DNA from: Chiridota heheva
Taxonomy: Eukaryota > Echinodermata > Holothuroidea > Apodida > Chiridotidae
Length of the DNA stretch: 64,000 nt
Direction of reading: 5' to 3'
Assembly (NCBI GenBank): GCA_020152595.1
Contig: JAIGNY010000703.1
Span: forward strand, 1,743,001-1,807,000
In this document: positions 34,575 through 46,659 of the stretch, one piece after another
Position numbering within the stretch: position 1 is the first letter of the stretch
Layout of the letters: the number at the start of each line of letters is the position of its first letter
Made by a program: the position numbers and the translations under genes
The notes under the pieces: generated by a model
What the model was told of the DNA's origin: nothing
The model's database searches: none
What the model saw: the letters and a program-made list of their open reading frames with translations, nothing else

Positions 34575-35590
34575 TTCACTTAAAGAACTCCTTTGATTCT
34601 TTCATATTCAAATCATTTTTGATGGGGGTCATATTGAGATTTTCAGAGTAAAATAGAGCCAAACATGAGTATTTTCATATTTTTACCAAAATTTCCTAAA
34701 ATTTGATAAATATTCAGGACGAACTTAAAAAAAAAAAGTGTTAACTTTATTTTTGGTGAATGTCATTCATGAATATCAAATACTGTAAATCTAAACAAAT
34801 TTCGCCAAAACCTATCTCAAATTTGGGCATTTTACACTGTTACTTACCATTTTTGGTCCATTTTCAAGCAGCATTTTCAAAACAATCTAGCTTGAATGGA
34901 ACATCAGAACGGAATGTTTTCTTCCGCCATCTTATAGACCTTAAAGCCAGCTATCAAGTGAGCTACTACAGTATGTTGATGCATAGCCACCTCACAAAAA
35001 AAAAAAAAACCCATTGCAACTTTCTGAAGATACGCAACTTTGCAAAGAATTTGGTTGACGGAAAGACTATACCGTAAAGACACATTCTTTTACTAAAATA
35101 ATCATGTAAAAAAAGGTAAATGAAGATCTACATGTAAGATATATGATAAAATAGTTTGAAAGAGGTGAACACTGTAAGGAGGCAGTAAAGGTAAATCAAT
35201 GCGTTTTCTTTATATTTTTCAGGCCTGTTGACTAGTATGTGTAAATCCCCTATACCTTTTGCGAGAATGATGACCATATACAGCATTTAATACATTTATA
35301 CAGTAAATAACAGAGTATATTATATCAACCATCTTGGGTGAAAATAAATATACTTTTTAGCATGAAATGTTTATGGGTTATGAAACTTCTTTTTCTAAGA
35401 AAATAAGTAAAAGTTGGGATGATATTCGCATTTTTCCAGCCATGAAATTATTCTCATATCTATTTCATTCCTTACTTTGAGGTAATTTGCATATTAATAA
35501 GTACGCAATATAAAAAACCTTATGATTATCATACAATTGATTTTCAACATTTTCAAGAGCCCACAAACAAGGAAACCTTATTAACAGGGT
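34575..35590 (+). repeat. Repeat Y, copy 2
   Basis: The same landmark series as copy 1, with about 120 bp of extra sequence near 35080-35215 (gtaaatgaagatctacatgt, ggtaaatcaatg) that copy 3 also has. Copy 1 therefore carries a deletion there. Confidence 0.9.
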
Positions 35591-35869
35591 ATAGCTTTCC
35601 CACAATATTGTAAAAATGAATAAGAATGGGTCATGATATAGGTCAAAATGTGACATTGTGAACTTATTTGCATATTCCAATTGCTCCTACTTCCGAAAAA
35701 AATCGTGAGTGATATCAATGAAAATAATTTTTCATCAACATTTCATCAATTATATCAAAAAGGCCATAACTGCTTACTACAAGAGTACATAAACACAAAG
35801 TTAGGCAGTTTTGATCACTGGGAATGCACATTAAATGAGATAATTTGCATATTCCAATGTAAAATTATA
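35591..35869. other. Non-genic AT-rich sequence
   Basis: Continuation of the 3' flank of repeat Y. atttgcatattcca occurs twice (about 35670 and 35840). Confidence 0.5.
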
Positions 35870-36005
35870 CAAGCCATTAAGATAAAAGTATTACCAGGGA
35901 GTATGACGTCATTCGCCCTATACTACTAATAGGTCGAAGGCCAAGAGACGAAACTTCTGTACAAAAAATCATGATGCGTTTACGGATGCTGCCATATTTG
36001 TTCCA
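35870..36005 (-). repeat. Repeat with CRE palindrome, minus-strand copy
   Basis: gagtatgacgtcattcgccc and tatactactaataggtcg read on the minus strand match 41580-41640 (ggcctatacgtagtataggg, caaatgacgtcacgctctc). Both contain TGACGTCA next to a tagtatagggc word. Confidence 0.55.
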
Positions 36006-36220
36006 GCATGGTCAACTATTCAAGGCCGGCTGACAGTGCAGCCTGTATGACGAGTGAGTGATAACTGGCCGAGTGACCGGGTGATAGCGTACCGGCCGGG
36101 CCGAGAAAACAACAAGATAAGATAAAGAGCGAGTTTTGAAAATATTTTTCCTTTCATTGAAACTTGCTGTAACATTTCCATTCAGATTAAATGGCGTTGT
36201 GGAGACAGGAGACATAAAAA
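36006..36220. other. GC-rich unique segment
   Basis: gccgagtgaccgggtgatag and gtaccggccgggccgag stand out from the AT-rich surroundings. A pyrimidine-rich stretch ending in ttccattcag (about 36185) could serve as a 3' splice site. No protein is recognisable. It may be a promoter-proximal region. Confidence 0.3.
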
Positions 36221-37039
36221 ACAGCCAAGTTTCTTTTTAAGATTTAGAAATTAATCAAACAATTTTGAACTGGAACCATTAATTAACATTGAATCATTTT
36301 GTCACTAACTTTAGGACTACCACTTGCATTGTTCCAGTTCTGCGAGATAATTAGATTGGCATAACTTTCAGACATTGGCATGATTTCACCATAGAATAGG
36401 TCTGTTTATACTCAGTATACATTGGTTCTGGCAAACGAATGAAGAATTTGAATTAATTTTTGGCCAAATCTCGAACATGCCGCATCGCTGGTCCTGACAA
36501 ATTTTGAGGTAGTTCTTGATAAATTTGCTATTAGGAATTAATTACCTCAGCATGTAATGACAAGATGACAACATTTATTACAATTTAAGTTTTAACGTCA
36601 TGGTTATATGCAAGTTACTGTCAGGCACCCTGTAAATACAACTCACAGCAATGTTTTTCTTTTTCATTGTATGAAAAACTGAAGTCCTAAAATAACTGAA
36701 ACCTTAAATGACTAAAACCCACAGAATAAATCCTAAAAGAGTCAAGCAAAAAAAAGATAGGTGAAAAGATAAACTAGATAAATAAGTTGTAATGTTGTGT
36801 ACAATATTTCAATCTCAATCCAATGGGGCATAGGCATACAATATGTGATTTAGAGACTGCTAATAGAAGGTCAATACCGTTTGACTTGCATTACCATTCA
36901 GAAGCAATTTCTGAACTTCGGAATGATTTCTCTCAAATATTATCCCGATGCAGTACCATCCCTAGGTATATCATATAAGCTTCTACTTAACTCTAAGGGA
37001 AAAATCAGACAAATGAGACTGAGGCGAGCAAACGATATG
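36221..37039. other. Non-genic sequence
   Basis: The 81-codon frame at 36881-37126 has no domain and no splice context. Nothing else is visible. Confidence 0.5.
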
Positions 37040-38235
37040 CATGACGGGTGTTACATAAAAACAGACAGGTTTTTCAAGGTTGATGAAAAACTCTGTGATG
37101 TTATAAGAGCAATGAGCAAATTTTAATCATCAAATATAAGTTGGAACTTCCTTCTAATAAAGCATTATAAATGCTGAGGAATTTAACAATCTGTAAGACT
37201 TTGGCACTAAAATAATTGTTGTGACAGGTGTTACATAATATGTGACAGGTGCTACATAATATGTGACAGGTGTTACGGTGTCTGAAATTTCTATTGATCA
37301 GTTTTGATTTTTGCATTTAAACAATTAGAATAATATATTTTGAAAGTATTTTGGTCTCTATTGCACAAAATAAGCTTTGAATTCAATTACAACAGTATGA
37401 AAATACAAAGGATCACTATGTATATATCTTTTGGGGAATGAAATCACTGATGGTAACAAACACCATATCCTGGAAGGTGTTGTCACACCACACTATGGTG
37501 TCCATACTGCACTGTACTGCACTTTCAATGATTTTAGTACCTAAAACAGGATTTAAATGGCATAAATGCCTATCCTGATGAATAATGTATTTTAATTTAT
37601 ATCATTCTCAAAATCAAGGATGTCCTTGACCTTTTTGAAGTGCATAATGCATTTTTTTCACTTTATACGTAACACCCGTCACATAATTTGTGATGGGTGT
37701 TACACATTTTGTCCACAGGTTTGTAAATGTAGGTAATTTTATTGATAGGATGAAATTGACATAAAGATATCAATAAGTGCAAGGTGCATTTGAAGTATAA
37801 TTTGTATGCACCGTCCCTGTAGTGAATTATACTAATTTTCTTTTAACATGTGATGTGTGTTACAGTGGCAATTCTCCAAACCATATTATCGGAACATCTA
37901 GGAACAATTTCAATCCTAAACACAAGGTTTTAAAGGTTAGAAATATAAACTAATGTACTTAACCTTTGTAAATCATTGTAAAAGTTTTGAATGTCTTTTA
38001 CTTTCCTGGTATTAAATACTGCATTTTTTACAATGTATGTAACACCTGTCACACAATTTGTGACAAGTGTTGCATGTTTTATTTCACCATATGTTTGGAA
38101 ATGATTTATTGGGTTACCACTGATAAATAGATATCAGTTTGAATGAAGAGGATTTTAAACATATCTTTTATATTTCATCTATAATGGAGTTATAGAAACT
38201 GTTTTGAAAAAGTGTGACGGGTGTTACATTGAAAA
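37040..38235. repeat. Cluster of GTGACAGGTGTTACA palindromic motifs in diverged ~365-bp repeats
   Basis: The motif GTGACRGGTGTTACA occurs near 37047, 37225, 37244, 37262, 37672-37702 (both orientations, forming a palindrome), 37850, 38040-38072 (both orientations) and 38213. Around the two palindromes the flanking sequence is also similar (ttgacctttttgaag / cttttactttcc, gcattttttNcactttatac / gcattttttacaatgtat, then gatatcaataag / gatatcagtt), giving a weak ~365-bp period. A single further match lies at 53380. Confidence 0.7.
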
Positions 38236-41200
38236 TTTCTCAAATATTGCTTCAAAAAATCCAGTCATTGAGTTTACTAACTGCATAAATATAAGTATAT
38301 TATATGCATGCATCAGGAAAAGCAAGTACATACCTTGACCACTAAAACACTATTAAATCTAAAAAGTTAGTACACCATGAAAAAAATATTGGTGAAACTT
38401 AAGCACAAAATGAGCTACAAAATTTGTATTGCATGGTACCCATAGAGGGCAGCGTTTACTTTGCATAAATACTCAATTTTTTTTTCCTTAATTCTTTAAT
38501 CATGAAAATTCCCATATTAGCGAATACTAAAAGCAATTAATCTACTCCATCAGATTAGTTTCAATTTTCATGCTTTATGTCCCTAATTCTGTGGAATTGA
38601 CCAGGTGTGTGTTTGCAAAGGAATTTTTTATTTGGAATAAAGCTGATGGTGTGTAGTTTATACTGTAGAATAATAACAAGTTTTCAAAGTTGTTGCCTGC
38701 ATTGAGAATTACAACAAACTTTTAAAAAAAAGGTTGATGACCTATGTTACTAAAACAAACATTTAGTATTACTTGCAATGAAAACAACTAGGGGTAACAG
38801 GTAAAACCACAACATATTACGTTTCTTTACTGAATGATTTTTCAATTTTTTTTATTAATGTTTTTTTTAGTTTAAATCATTGTATTTTGCAATCATGTCG
38901 GCTTTTTGCAGAAAAAGACCATTCTTGAAAAATTGTTTGTGTGGAGTAATCCATTTTGTTTTAACAATGTGCATCGGTAGGTAGGTAACATTTTTGTAGA
39001 TGGACTAATCTTTGCAAGAAACATATTATGAGATCTTCACATATATTTCGTATATGACTAATTATATTTACTGAAGGGTAAAATTATAATGCCTACATGT
39101 ATGTAATAAACACATATGTAATGTATATATTTACATGCATAATTATAAACATGGTTTTACATGTAGAATTTGAATTAGATGAAGATCATGTCAGGTGCTG
39201 AAACCAGTATAAAAATTAATCAATTTTTACAGAAATGATAATTTTATCTGCAGATGTTCACCTTGTTTGAAGAAATTTTATTCTAGCTATCTTCATTTGG
39301 TAATTCTTTGTGAAGGAGAATGAATGTACTTTTAATTAGCTCATATAAATACATTTCTAACAGCTATTATTCAACACAAACAACATAGACTTTTGATATG
39401 AAGCTCTGCATCCACACTTTATTTATTAGCCAATACTATTTTTCTATATTACAGTTGTATAACAGCCTGACAGGTAACTAAAGCAGTACCTCACACTTGT
39501 AATTAACTGTGATGGATGATATCTATTAGACAGCTAAAGAAGATGTGAATTGGACATCTAAAGAAAACATCCAGTCAACATCTGAAGTAGAAAAGAGTTA
39601 CAACTTTTTTTTTTTTTTTTAAGTTTAAAAAGGTGTCAGGTAGAAGGTAGATACATGTAAACATAAGAGTGGCAAATGTGTGTCAGGTTTAACAAAATAA
39701 TGTCAGGTATATTTAAAGTAGATGTACATATATAATAGTGACAAATAGTTGTCAGGTTTGACTTGCCATATTTTAGTATGCCTGCAGTATGTTAAAAGGA
39801 ATATACTGAGCATAATTCAATTTGTATCCCTTTACCTCTTTAGAAGCATAAAAGCATATGGTTGTTTATAAGTAAAATAACTAAATTGTTTTAAATATAA
39901 ACCATCATAGCAAAACATTTCATCAAAATTGGTTAGACATTGGTTAAATCTCAGGCCCCAATTTGCGTACTTTGTGCAAAATTTGTGATATAGGCTTACT
40001 ACAGGCCAGGACAACCTTGACGTTTTCTTTAGTAAATCCTTTGTTACTTCAATTTCTTTCATAATTTATTGATGTGGTGCTTAAAATTTTGTCCTCATGA
40101 AAATATTCAGTATAAAATTTTAGTGCTAAGAGCTTTCCCATCCTACAATTTAGGTAAGAAATTAAAGAATGTGACTTGGGCCGCATGCAGTGCAGTGATT
40201 ATCAAGAGAAGAAGCTTTTGTTGCGCCAGAAAGTGGGATAAATAATAGGTTGAATATATTTGTTTCCTGCTCTGATAGAAATGTGAATGGCTTTAGTGGT
40301 CCTAAAAAGTAAGATTGAGCTATACAGGCATAAGACAAAAAAAAATCACACAAAGAAAAGAAAATCATAAAGAAAAACACGATTCCTTATCTGCATTAAC
40401 TTCGGGCCCACTATCAGACTGCTACTCATGGGCCTAGTATGCCTAATATTAGGAATAGGACTATGGCCTTCGTGGGCCTAGGCCTAGTTGCTTAAGTTAA
40501 ACGGAGACATAAAGTCTGACATAATCCTTATTTCATATGATAGAATTGAAAAGAACAAATGTTCTGACCAAGTTTCATGCCTTCCGAAGCAATCTAGCAC
40601 ATTTATTGTAATTATTAAAAACTTTAATGCTACTACTAAATATTACCATGGGAGCTGCCATTTTGATTTCAAAACATGCAGATTGTGATGTCATTAGCCC
40701 AGCAGGATGTTGGAATGCTTTTCATTGCTTTATAATCTTCTTTAAGATTTCTAGGTTATAAAAAATTGTATTTTTTTTGTAAGGGTCAGGGACATTTTTG
40801 TGTTCACATGAAATTATCAAAACATGCTGTTAAAACTTTGTGTCATATCATTTTAGAATACAAACTTACAAATCTTTATAAATCACATTTATAAAGAAAT
40901 ACATTATGTCATCATGCACAATATTTCACTACAGAATTGAACAAAATGGCAGCCTCCATGTGTCGACTTCAAACATGAATGACTTGAGATCAATACTGTT
41001 TTTGTAAGTTGGTTAAGATTTGTATTCTCTATCATATAGAATAATGATTGTATCAGACTTTATGTTTCCTTTAAATTCCTGGACGGATGTATCCAGATAC
41101 AGCCTACACCTAATTAAAGAGCTAAGGTTACAAACCTTCAGTTAAACCATTTAATCAATAGGGCCTAATTATATTAAAATAACCAACGTCAATGAGTTTT

Positions 41201-41534
41201 TACTGCGACTGATGACTGATTTATGTGACAGATCAGTAACAGTAAAACTAACGTTAGGCTATTTGGTTATTGCTTCTGGGCGAAAAAACAACAAAATGTT
41301 CACAATCACAAAATTGTATAAATTATTGGTCAGTATTATTTTGCACACTAATTTCTGACCAAATTGAAGTGTTTCATTGGAATTTATGCATTAAATAAGC
41401 CAAATTAACCCATTTTACACGTATTTCGTGATCAATCCAAGTAATTTTCAAGTAGAACTTGTTACATACGCATTGTTTCTTCCCGCAATGCACGTACTAA
41501 GTCTCGCACAAATACACCTTATATTGAGTTAAAC
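38236..41534. other. Long AT-rich stretch without recognisable features
   Basis: It holds a poly-T run at 39607-39622, two aaaatggcagc-type words (40650 and 40945) and a ggcctaggcctag word near 40480. The ORFs are all under 80 codons and lack domains. I found no paired splice sites with a matching frame. Confidence 0.5.
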
Positions 41535-41650
41535 ATAAAGGGCATTCAAATGAAAATTTTCATCCAGAAAAATAGTCTCTCAGCTAGCTTTGGCCTATAC
41601 GTAGTATAGGGCAAATGACGTCACGCTCTCTAAAATTACCTTTCAGACTA
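41535..41650 (+). repeat. Repeat with CRE palindrome, plus-strand copy
   Basis: Partner of 35870-36005 in the opposite orientation; it contains aaatgacgtcacgctc. Confidence 0.5.
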
Positions 41651-42182
41651 ACACATACTTGTAATGATAGCAAAGGAAAGGAAAATGTGGAAAAAAAGTA
41701 TTATCTAAAAAGTTTCCCAAAAATACAGATTCTAAATGGGAGGCTCGGACATTTAAGGGTTAATAGAATAAAAATAACTTCATGGTCTACATAATATTGT
41801 GTACATCACTATTACTTTCACATAAATTCAAATGCCAAAACTGTCAAAGATAAACATCTATGCTTCCACACCAAGTACTTTATTCATGATGTATGGCAAT
41901 GGGAGTATCAAATTGTAATTCATTACCGCAGGGAAAACACATTTTGAAAAAAAAACTTGAAATAAAGAAATAGCATGTTCTATTTCAACTGTCCTACTTT
42001 ACTGACATGATAACCCACAAGGCCTCTTTCTTTGCATTTTATCATTTTATCACATCTTGGACAAGTTAAGATTATGGAAAATGCAGACTCGGAGCTTGGT
42101 TGCATCAAATGTGACCATACAGAGAGAATCAATGAAGAAATATAAACAAAATGCAGGGATGTTACAAAAAAGCCGAACACAC
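41651..42182. other. Non-genic sequence with a weak zinc-finger-like frame
   Basis: On the minus strand at 42000-42075 a frame reads CPRCDKMIKCKERGLVGYHV and is followed by gtaaagt, a usable 5' splice site. The Cys-to-His spacing (14) differs from classical C2H2 fingers (12) and no good 3' splice site is seen, so I do not call an exon. Confidence 0.25.
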
Positions 42183-42250
42183 ATGGGCTCAGTGGATCTT
42201 GAATTCAAGATATAGGTATTAGGTTCGATTTCTATAATCCACTGAGTCCA
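42183..42250 (+). other. tRNA-like hairpin element next to the 28-bp array
   Basis: gggctcagtggatcttgaat resembles an A box, and attaggttcgatttctat a B box with a possible four-pair T arm. The outer bases ctcagtggat / atccactgag are inverted repeats. A tRNA-derived fragment is plausible; a functional tRNA is not. Confidence 0.3.
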
Positions 42251-42270
42251 GGATTGCATCCTTGAGCATC

Positions 42271-42830
42271 AATCCCCATTGCAGTGGCAAAGCTACAGAA
42301 TCCCCATTGCAGTGGCAAAGCTACAGAATCCCCTTTGCAGTGGCAAAGCTACAGAATCCCCTTTGCAGTGGCAAAGCTACAGAATCCCCTTTGCAATGGC
42401 AAAGCTACAGAATCCCCTTTGCAGTGGCAAAGCTACAGAATCCCCTTTGCAGTGGCAAAGCTACAGAATCCCCTTTGCAGTGGCAAAGCTACAGAATCCC
42501 CTTTGCAGTGGCAAAGCTACAGAATCCCCTTTGCAGTGGCAAAGCTACAGAATCCCCTTTGCAGTGGCAAAGCTACAGAATCCCCTTTGCAGTGGCAAAG
42601 CCATTGAATCCCCTTTGTAGTGGCAAAGCCACAGAATCCCCTTTGTAGTGGCAAAGCTACAGAATCCCCTTTGTAGTGGCAAAGCCACAGAATCCCCTTT
42701 GTAGTGGCAAAGCTACAGAATCCCCTTTGTAGTGGCAAAGCCACAGAATCCCCTTTGTAGTGGCAAAGCCACAGAATCCCCTTTGTAGTGGCAAAGCCAC
42801 AGAATCCCCTTTGTAGTGGCAAAGCCACAG
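42271..42830 (+). repeat. 28-bp minisatellite, 20 units
   Basis: The unit is aatcccctttgcagtggcaa plus agctacag. The array is 560 bp, exactly 20 units. Units 1-2 have ccattgcag, the following block has cctttgcag..gctacag, and the last block has gtag..gccacag. Variants are grouped, not mixed. As 28 is not a multiple of 3 and the unit lacks stops, both strands show false ORFs of 107-128 codons. Confidence 0.97.
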
Positions 42831-44129
42831 GAAAATGAAGAAGGGGTTTTAACCCCCATCTTTTAAGACACTCCACTTTTTAATCTTATCAATGTAATGT
42901 ATTTCAGACCACCTCCCTCACCACTAGAACTTTGTACATTAAAAGTCACAGGTGGACGGATTCCTTTTTGAAGGCTGGCTTCACCACAAGTGACCCAGAG
43001 AGATTTTTAGAATGAAATCTCCCAACACTATACTCAGCAAAGGTGACAATTCTGTGATCTCAGCTGCACATGTAAGAAGTGGAGGGTCTAAAGAGTTGGA
43101 GGTTGCATGAGAACCATACAGCGCTGCTTTTAAACCTACACTGGACTACAGGTGTTAAAGCAATTTCACTGATTATTTTTTTTTTTCAAATACAAAAAAA
43201 AATATCACTTTCATGCAATCTTGTTATATCTTTAAAACCTGCCATCCCTGAGCAGAAGAAGACATTGTTTTTAACAGTTTTCGTCCTCTGTGATAGACCT
43301 ACCTGACCACTAACTTACATAACATAACAAGATGATGGGCTTAGTCACCCCATAAAAAGCCCAAACTATCGCCACCACCACAAAAAAATTAATAAAAGAC
43401 GCTTTGAGTTAGTAAAAAAGTTATCAATAAAACTAATCCTAAAACTAAAATAATCCTTTAAAACTGTTGACAAGGCCAAGAAAATTGAAAAGTAACCATT
43501 GGTGGAATTTAAGGGGGTAGAGGAACTTGCCCCTCATTTTTTTCCAAATTTGTATCTTTTGTTAGTGATTTTTTGCATTTTAAGGATGATTTTGTGGTTT
43601 GTCCCCCTGTCACCCCCACTTTTGACTTTTTCCCCCACTTTTGGTGGGCAAATCCCACCCATGGCAGTAACAGTTAAGAGTGTGTAACTTCCCTGGTTAT
43701 ACTAATGTAGGTTGGTTTCTTAACATATACTTCCCTGGTAAATTGCTCAAGTTTATCCATCTCAGCAACCACATACATGGATCAAATCGAATCCATTTGT
43801 TGTGAATCATTGCAAAAGTTATCTTTTCATCAAAAGACTGTGTACGTCACAACTTAAAAAACCTATACAGAAACAACACACCATGTGTCTCATTCAGACT
43901 ACTGTATCCCAGTGTCTCACAGTTTAGCTTTTAAAAAAATCAATAAAGTTTTTAAGCAAGAAGTATTGAAGTTTGATAGGTAAGCTGTCAAGAATGTCTG
44001 AGCAAAATATATCTGATTGATCTTAGACTGACCTTGCCTTGCTTGGGACAGTGGGATGACGTAGTATGACCTAAGAAACTGCTGTTACAAAGAGCACAGA
44101 TAGTTACAACCATACTTACATCTTCTAAA
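42831..44129. other. Non-genic sequence
   Basis: It contains poly-A and poly-T runs and a C-rich patch (43600-43660). No repeat is shared with other regions. Confidence 0.5.
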
Positions 44130-44259
44130 GGGCCATTCTTTAGCTAGTCACACATGTTACATAACAGAGAATGACCCCAGTGGACCCTGGGGTCTCCCAT
44201 GGTTCCACTGGGGCCATTCTTTGGCTGGTCACACACGTAGGGTAACAGAGAATGGCCCT
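44130..44259 (+). repeat. Two copies of a ~50-bp short inverted-repeat unit
   Basis: Copy 1 is 44130-44178 and copy 2 is 44210-44259. Each starts ggggccattctttggctggt (or its variant) and ends acagagaatggccc, so each is itself a short hairpin. Between them, ccagtggacc..ggttccactgg makes a third hairpin. Confidence 0.8.
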
Positions 44260-45029
44260 AAAGGGAACTCAAGACCTACCAACATCCAATTACCAAAACC
44301 CTTACCATCAAACACCAACCTCATTGACTGGCACTCCAAAAAAGTATATATGATAACTGACACTACCTCAAAAGTAACCATGCCCAAAGTCTATAAACAA
44401 GGTACAATACTTGGGGCAACCTTCACCCCCCCTCATAAAACATAAATTCAAATAATCCAACCCCAAAACTTAGACACACCTAAAAGGGAAAAATATCTTT
44501 TTCATGCAACCCCCTCCACACATACCCACCAACTATTTTTAAGCAACACTAAAAAACTTTTACACTTAATAGCTACAGTTCATGTTATTTTGCAAATCCT
44601 CATTAACTGCAAGAGAAAGAATTAAGGGACCTCAAACCTTACCAAGCACCCTACAGTGAGATTTAAATTCTTTGTATTTAGGCCCATTTCTTTGTCAAAC
44701 AATTGTTGCAGCAATATTGACCAAAATATAACCACTCAATGTGATTTTTCTGGATAAGGATAGCAGGGCATAAATGTTCTCAAAATGCTCCTACAGCAAA
44801 AAAAATGCTGTTGAACTAGGCTTCACCATGGCAATTTATATTTCTATCACAGCAATATAATTTTTACCTAAAATTGCACCAAAACAATGCTAAGTAAAGA
44901 AAAAATCACACAGCTATTATGGGAAAAATTTGACTCCCACATACAAATAAATGCTAGAATTCTAATTTCAAAATCATAAGTAGATAATTCTATAGTATTA
45001 CAAATCTTTTTCATAGAAAGTATGAATGG
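44260..45029. other. Non-genic sequence
   Basis: No repeats or exons are visible. Confidence 0.5.
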
Positions 45030-45250
45030 AAATTTGGTTAAGAAATGACAGAACATTTCTCGACGTCATTTAATCGCAATCTCGCGCGACTCATTGCCGT
45101 TTTCACTGTTTATCATGCATCAAACATGAATATGCGTTGCTGTATAAAATTTCAAAAGTGCGCCACCACCCAAAAATCAATTTAATTATCATCACGTCTC
45201 AAGATGGCCGCTGCAACTCGGCTCTGATTAAATTCATCCCCTGGATAATC
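45030..45250 (+). repeat. CpG-containing repeat with YY1-like word, copy 2
   Basis: gacgtcatttaatcgcaatc, tcgcgcgactcattgccg and caagatggccgctgc match the layout of 24055-24290. The two are clearly diverged. Confidence 0.4.
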
Positions 45251-45826
45251 CAAATCTAAGCTTACCCAACAAGCTAGCAATATTATTTCCTCTATATTAA
45301 CTCCCAATATCTTTTGACAACACAATTAAAACCACAACAATTAAGAGGCTTCATAATCTCTATAAGTTTCATAACAATGTAACACATGTAAAAACTTCCC
45401 AACGAAACACAGATTCTGTTTTACTTAATAAAAAGTAGGAAACTAGGCTATTCATTAGCACAGAATTTACACACAAAAAGGTTTAATAGAAAGTATTTAT
45501 GAAAGGATCTATTCCTAACTAGGAATGAATTTAATGTTGCTGTAATGACAGATTCTGTACGGGTCAGCTTATTAAAAGTCTCCTGGTGTATAATGTTGTC
45601 ATGGCGATGAATAAGTATTCAGAGAACACTTGTTATTGTCAATAAACTGAGTTTAATATTTCGTGACAGGGCCAATAAAAAGTCTTTTTGCATAATTGGT
45701 TCTTTTTAATTTCAGGGTAAATAAGAAAGACTGTATAAAGAGCATTGGTTATAAAGGTAATGCAGATTTAAAGGATTAACTAATCTCAGACAGAAAAACT
45801 TCCAGTAAATTTTCTTTTTGTACAAA
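45251..45826. other. Non-genic AT-rich sequence
   Basis: Nothing recognisable. Confidence 0.5.
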
Positions 45827-46220
45827 CCCCTTTTGGAAAAATGAGCTTGCCGCAAACTAACAATTTTTAGCTTGCGCAAGCTTACTGCAACCTTGCTGCA
45901 GGTTTGCAGCAAGCTAGTATTTGAGACAAATGCAAGCTTGCTAGCTTGTGCAAACTTACATAAACCTTTCTGCAAGCTTGCGCAAGTTAGCAGAAACTAT
46001 CTGCAAGCTTGCACAAGCTAACAAAATATGTTTTGCTAGCTTGCGCAAGCTAATGTTAGTTTGCACAAGCTAGCAAGCTTGCATTTGTCCCAAATACTAG
46101 CTTGCTGCAAGCTTGTCACAAGGTTGCTGCAAGCTTGCCACAAGGTTGCAGCAAGCTTGTGCAAGCTAAAAATTGTTAGCTTGTCCAAGCTTGCTGCAAG
46201 CTAGTTTATTCTGTAAGGGG
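45827..46220. mobile_element. Fold-back element of the GCAAGCTTGC family, copy 2
   Basis: The right end reads ctagtttattctgtaagggg, matching the terminal repeat of copy 1. The left end (ccccttttggaaaaatgagc) is more diverged. The left arm has one gcaaccttgctgcagg unit. The right arm has two to three gcttgccacaaggttgcag units. The shared central word pair gctagtatttgagacaaatg / catttgtcccaaatactagc is intact. No coding capacity. Confidence 0.8.
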
Positions 46221-46659
46221 ACCCATATAATCTCCTCATTTTAGATGAAGTAACTCTTGTTTTCCTGTTTTACTGTAACTAATATTGTTAACAGTACCAA
46301 CATTGTCAAAAAAATATAAGGTAAACAAACTGGCAACCATAAAAAGAAAAAAAGAAAAAATTATATGGAAAAAATGCATGAAAATGTGATTGCTTGTGTT
46401 GAACTTATTCGATTTTGTTCAAAACAAAATCAAGATTTCCACCTCCACATTCCCTACCGACACATACACACCAACTGTTTGGCTATACTCCTAATCAACC
46501 ATATGATAAAACAAGCTGGTAGCATTAAAACTTCACATTACCATTTGATTTTTTCAAGTATTCTCACTACAGTCCGTAACAATCAAAATGATATAATATA
46601 ATATTCAATAAAATATTTAGACAACAAAACAATTTCTTAAAGACAACTTCTATTCTCTA
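46221..46659. other. Non-genic AT-rich sequence
   Basis: Nothing recognisable. Confidence 0.5.

Noticed and set aside
36881-37126. 81-codon plus-strand ORF as an exon
   Set aside because: No convincing splice sites and it runs into the palindromic GTGACAGGTGTTACA motif region.
42262-42876. Long ORFs on both strands across the 28-bp array
   Set aside because: All frames are open because the 28-bp unit has no stop and its length is not a multiple of 3; peptide repeats are artefacts.
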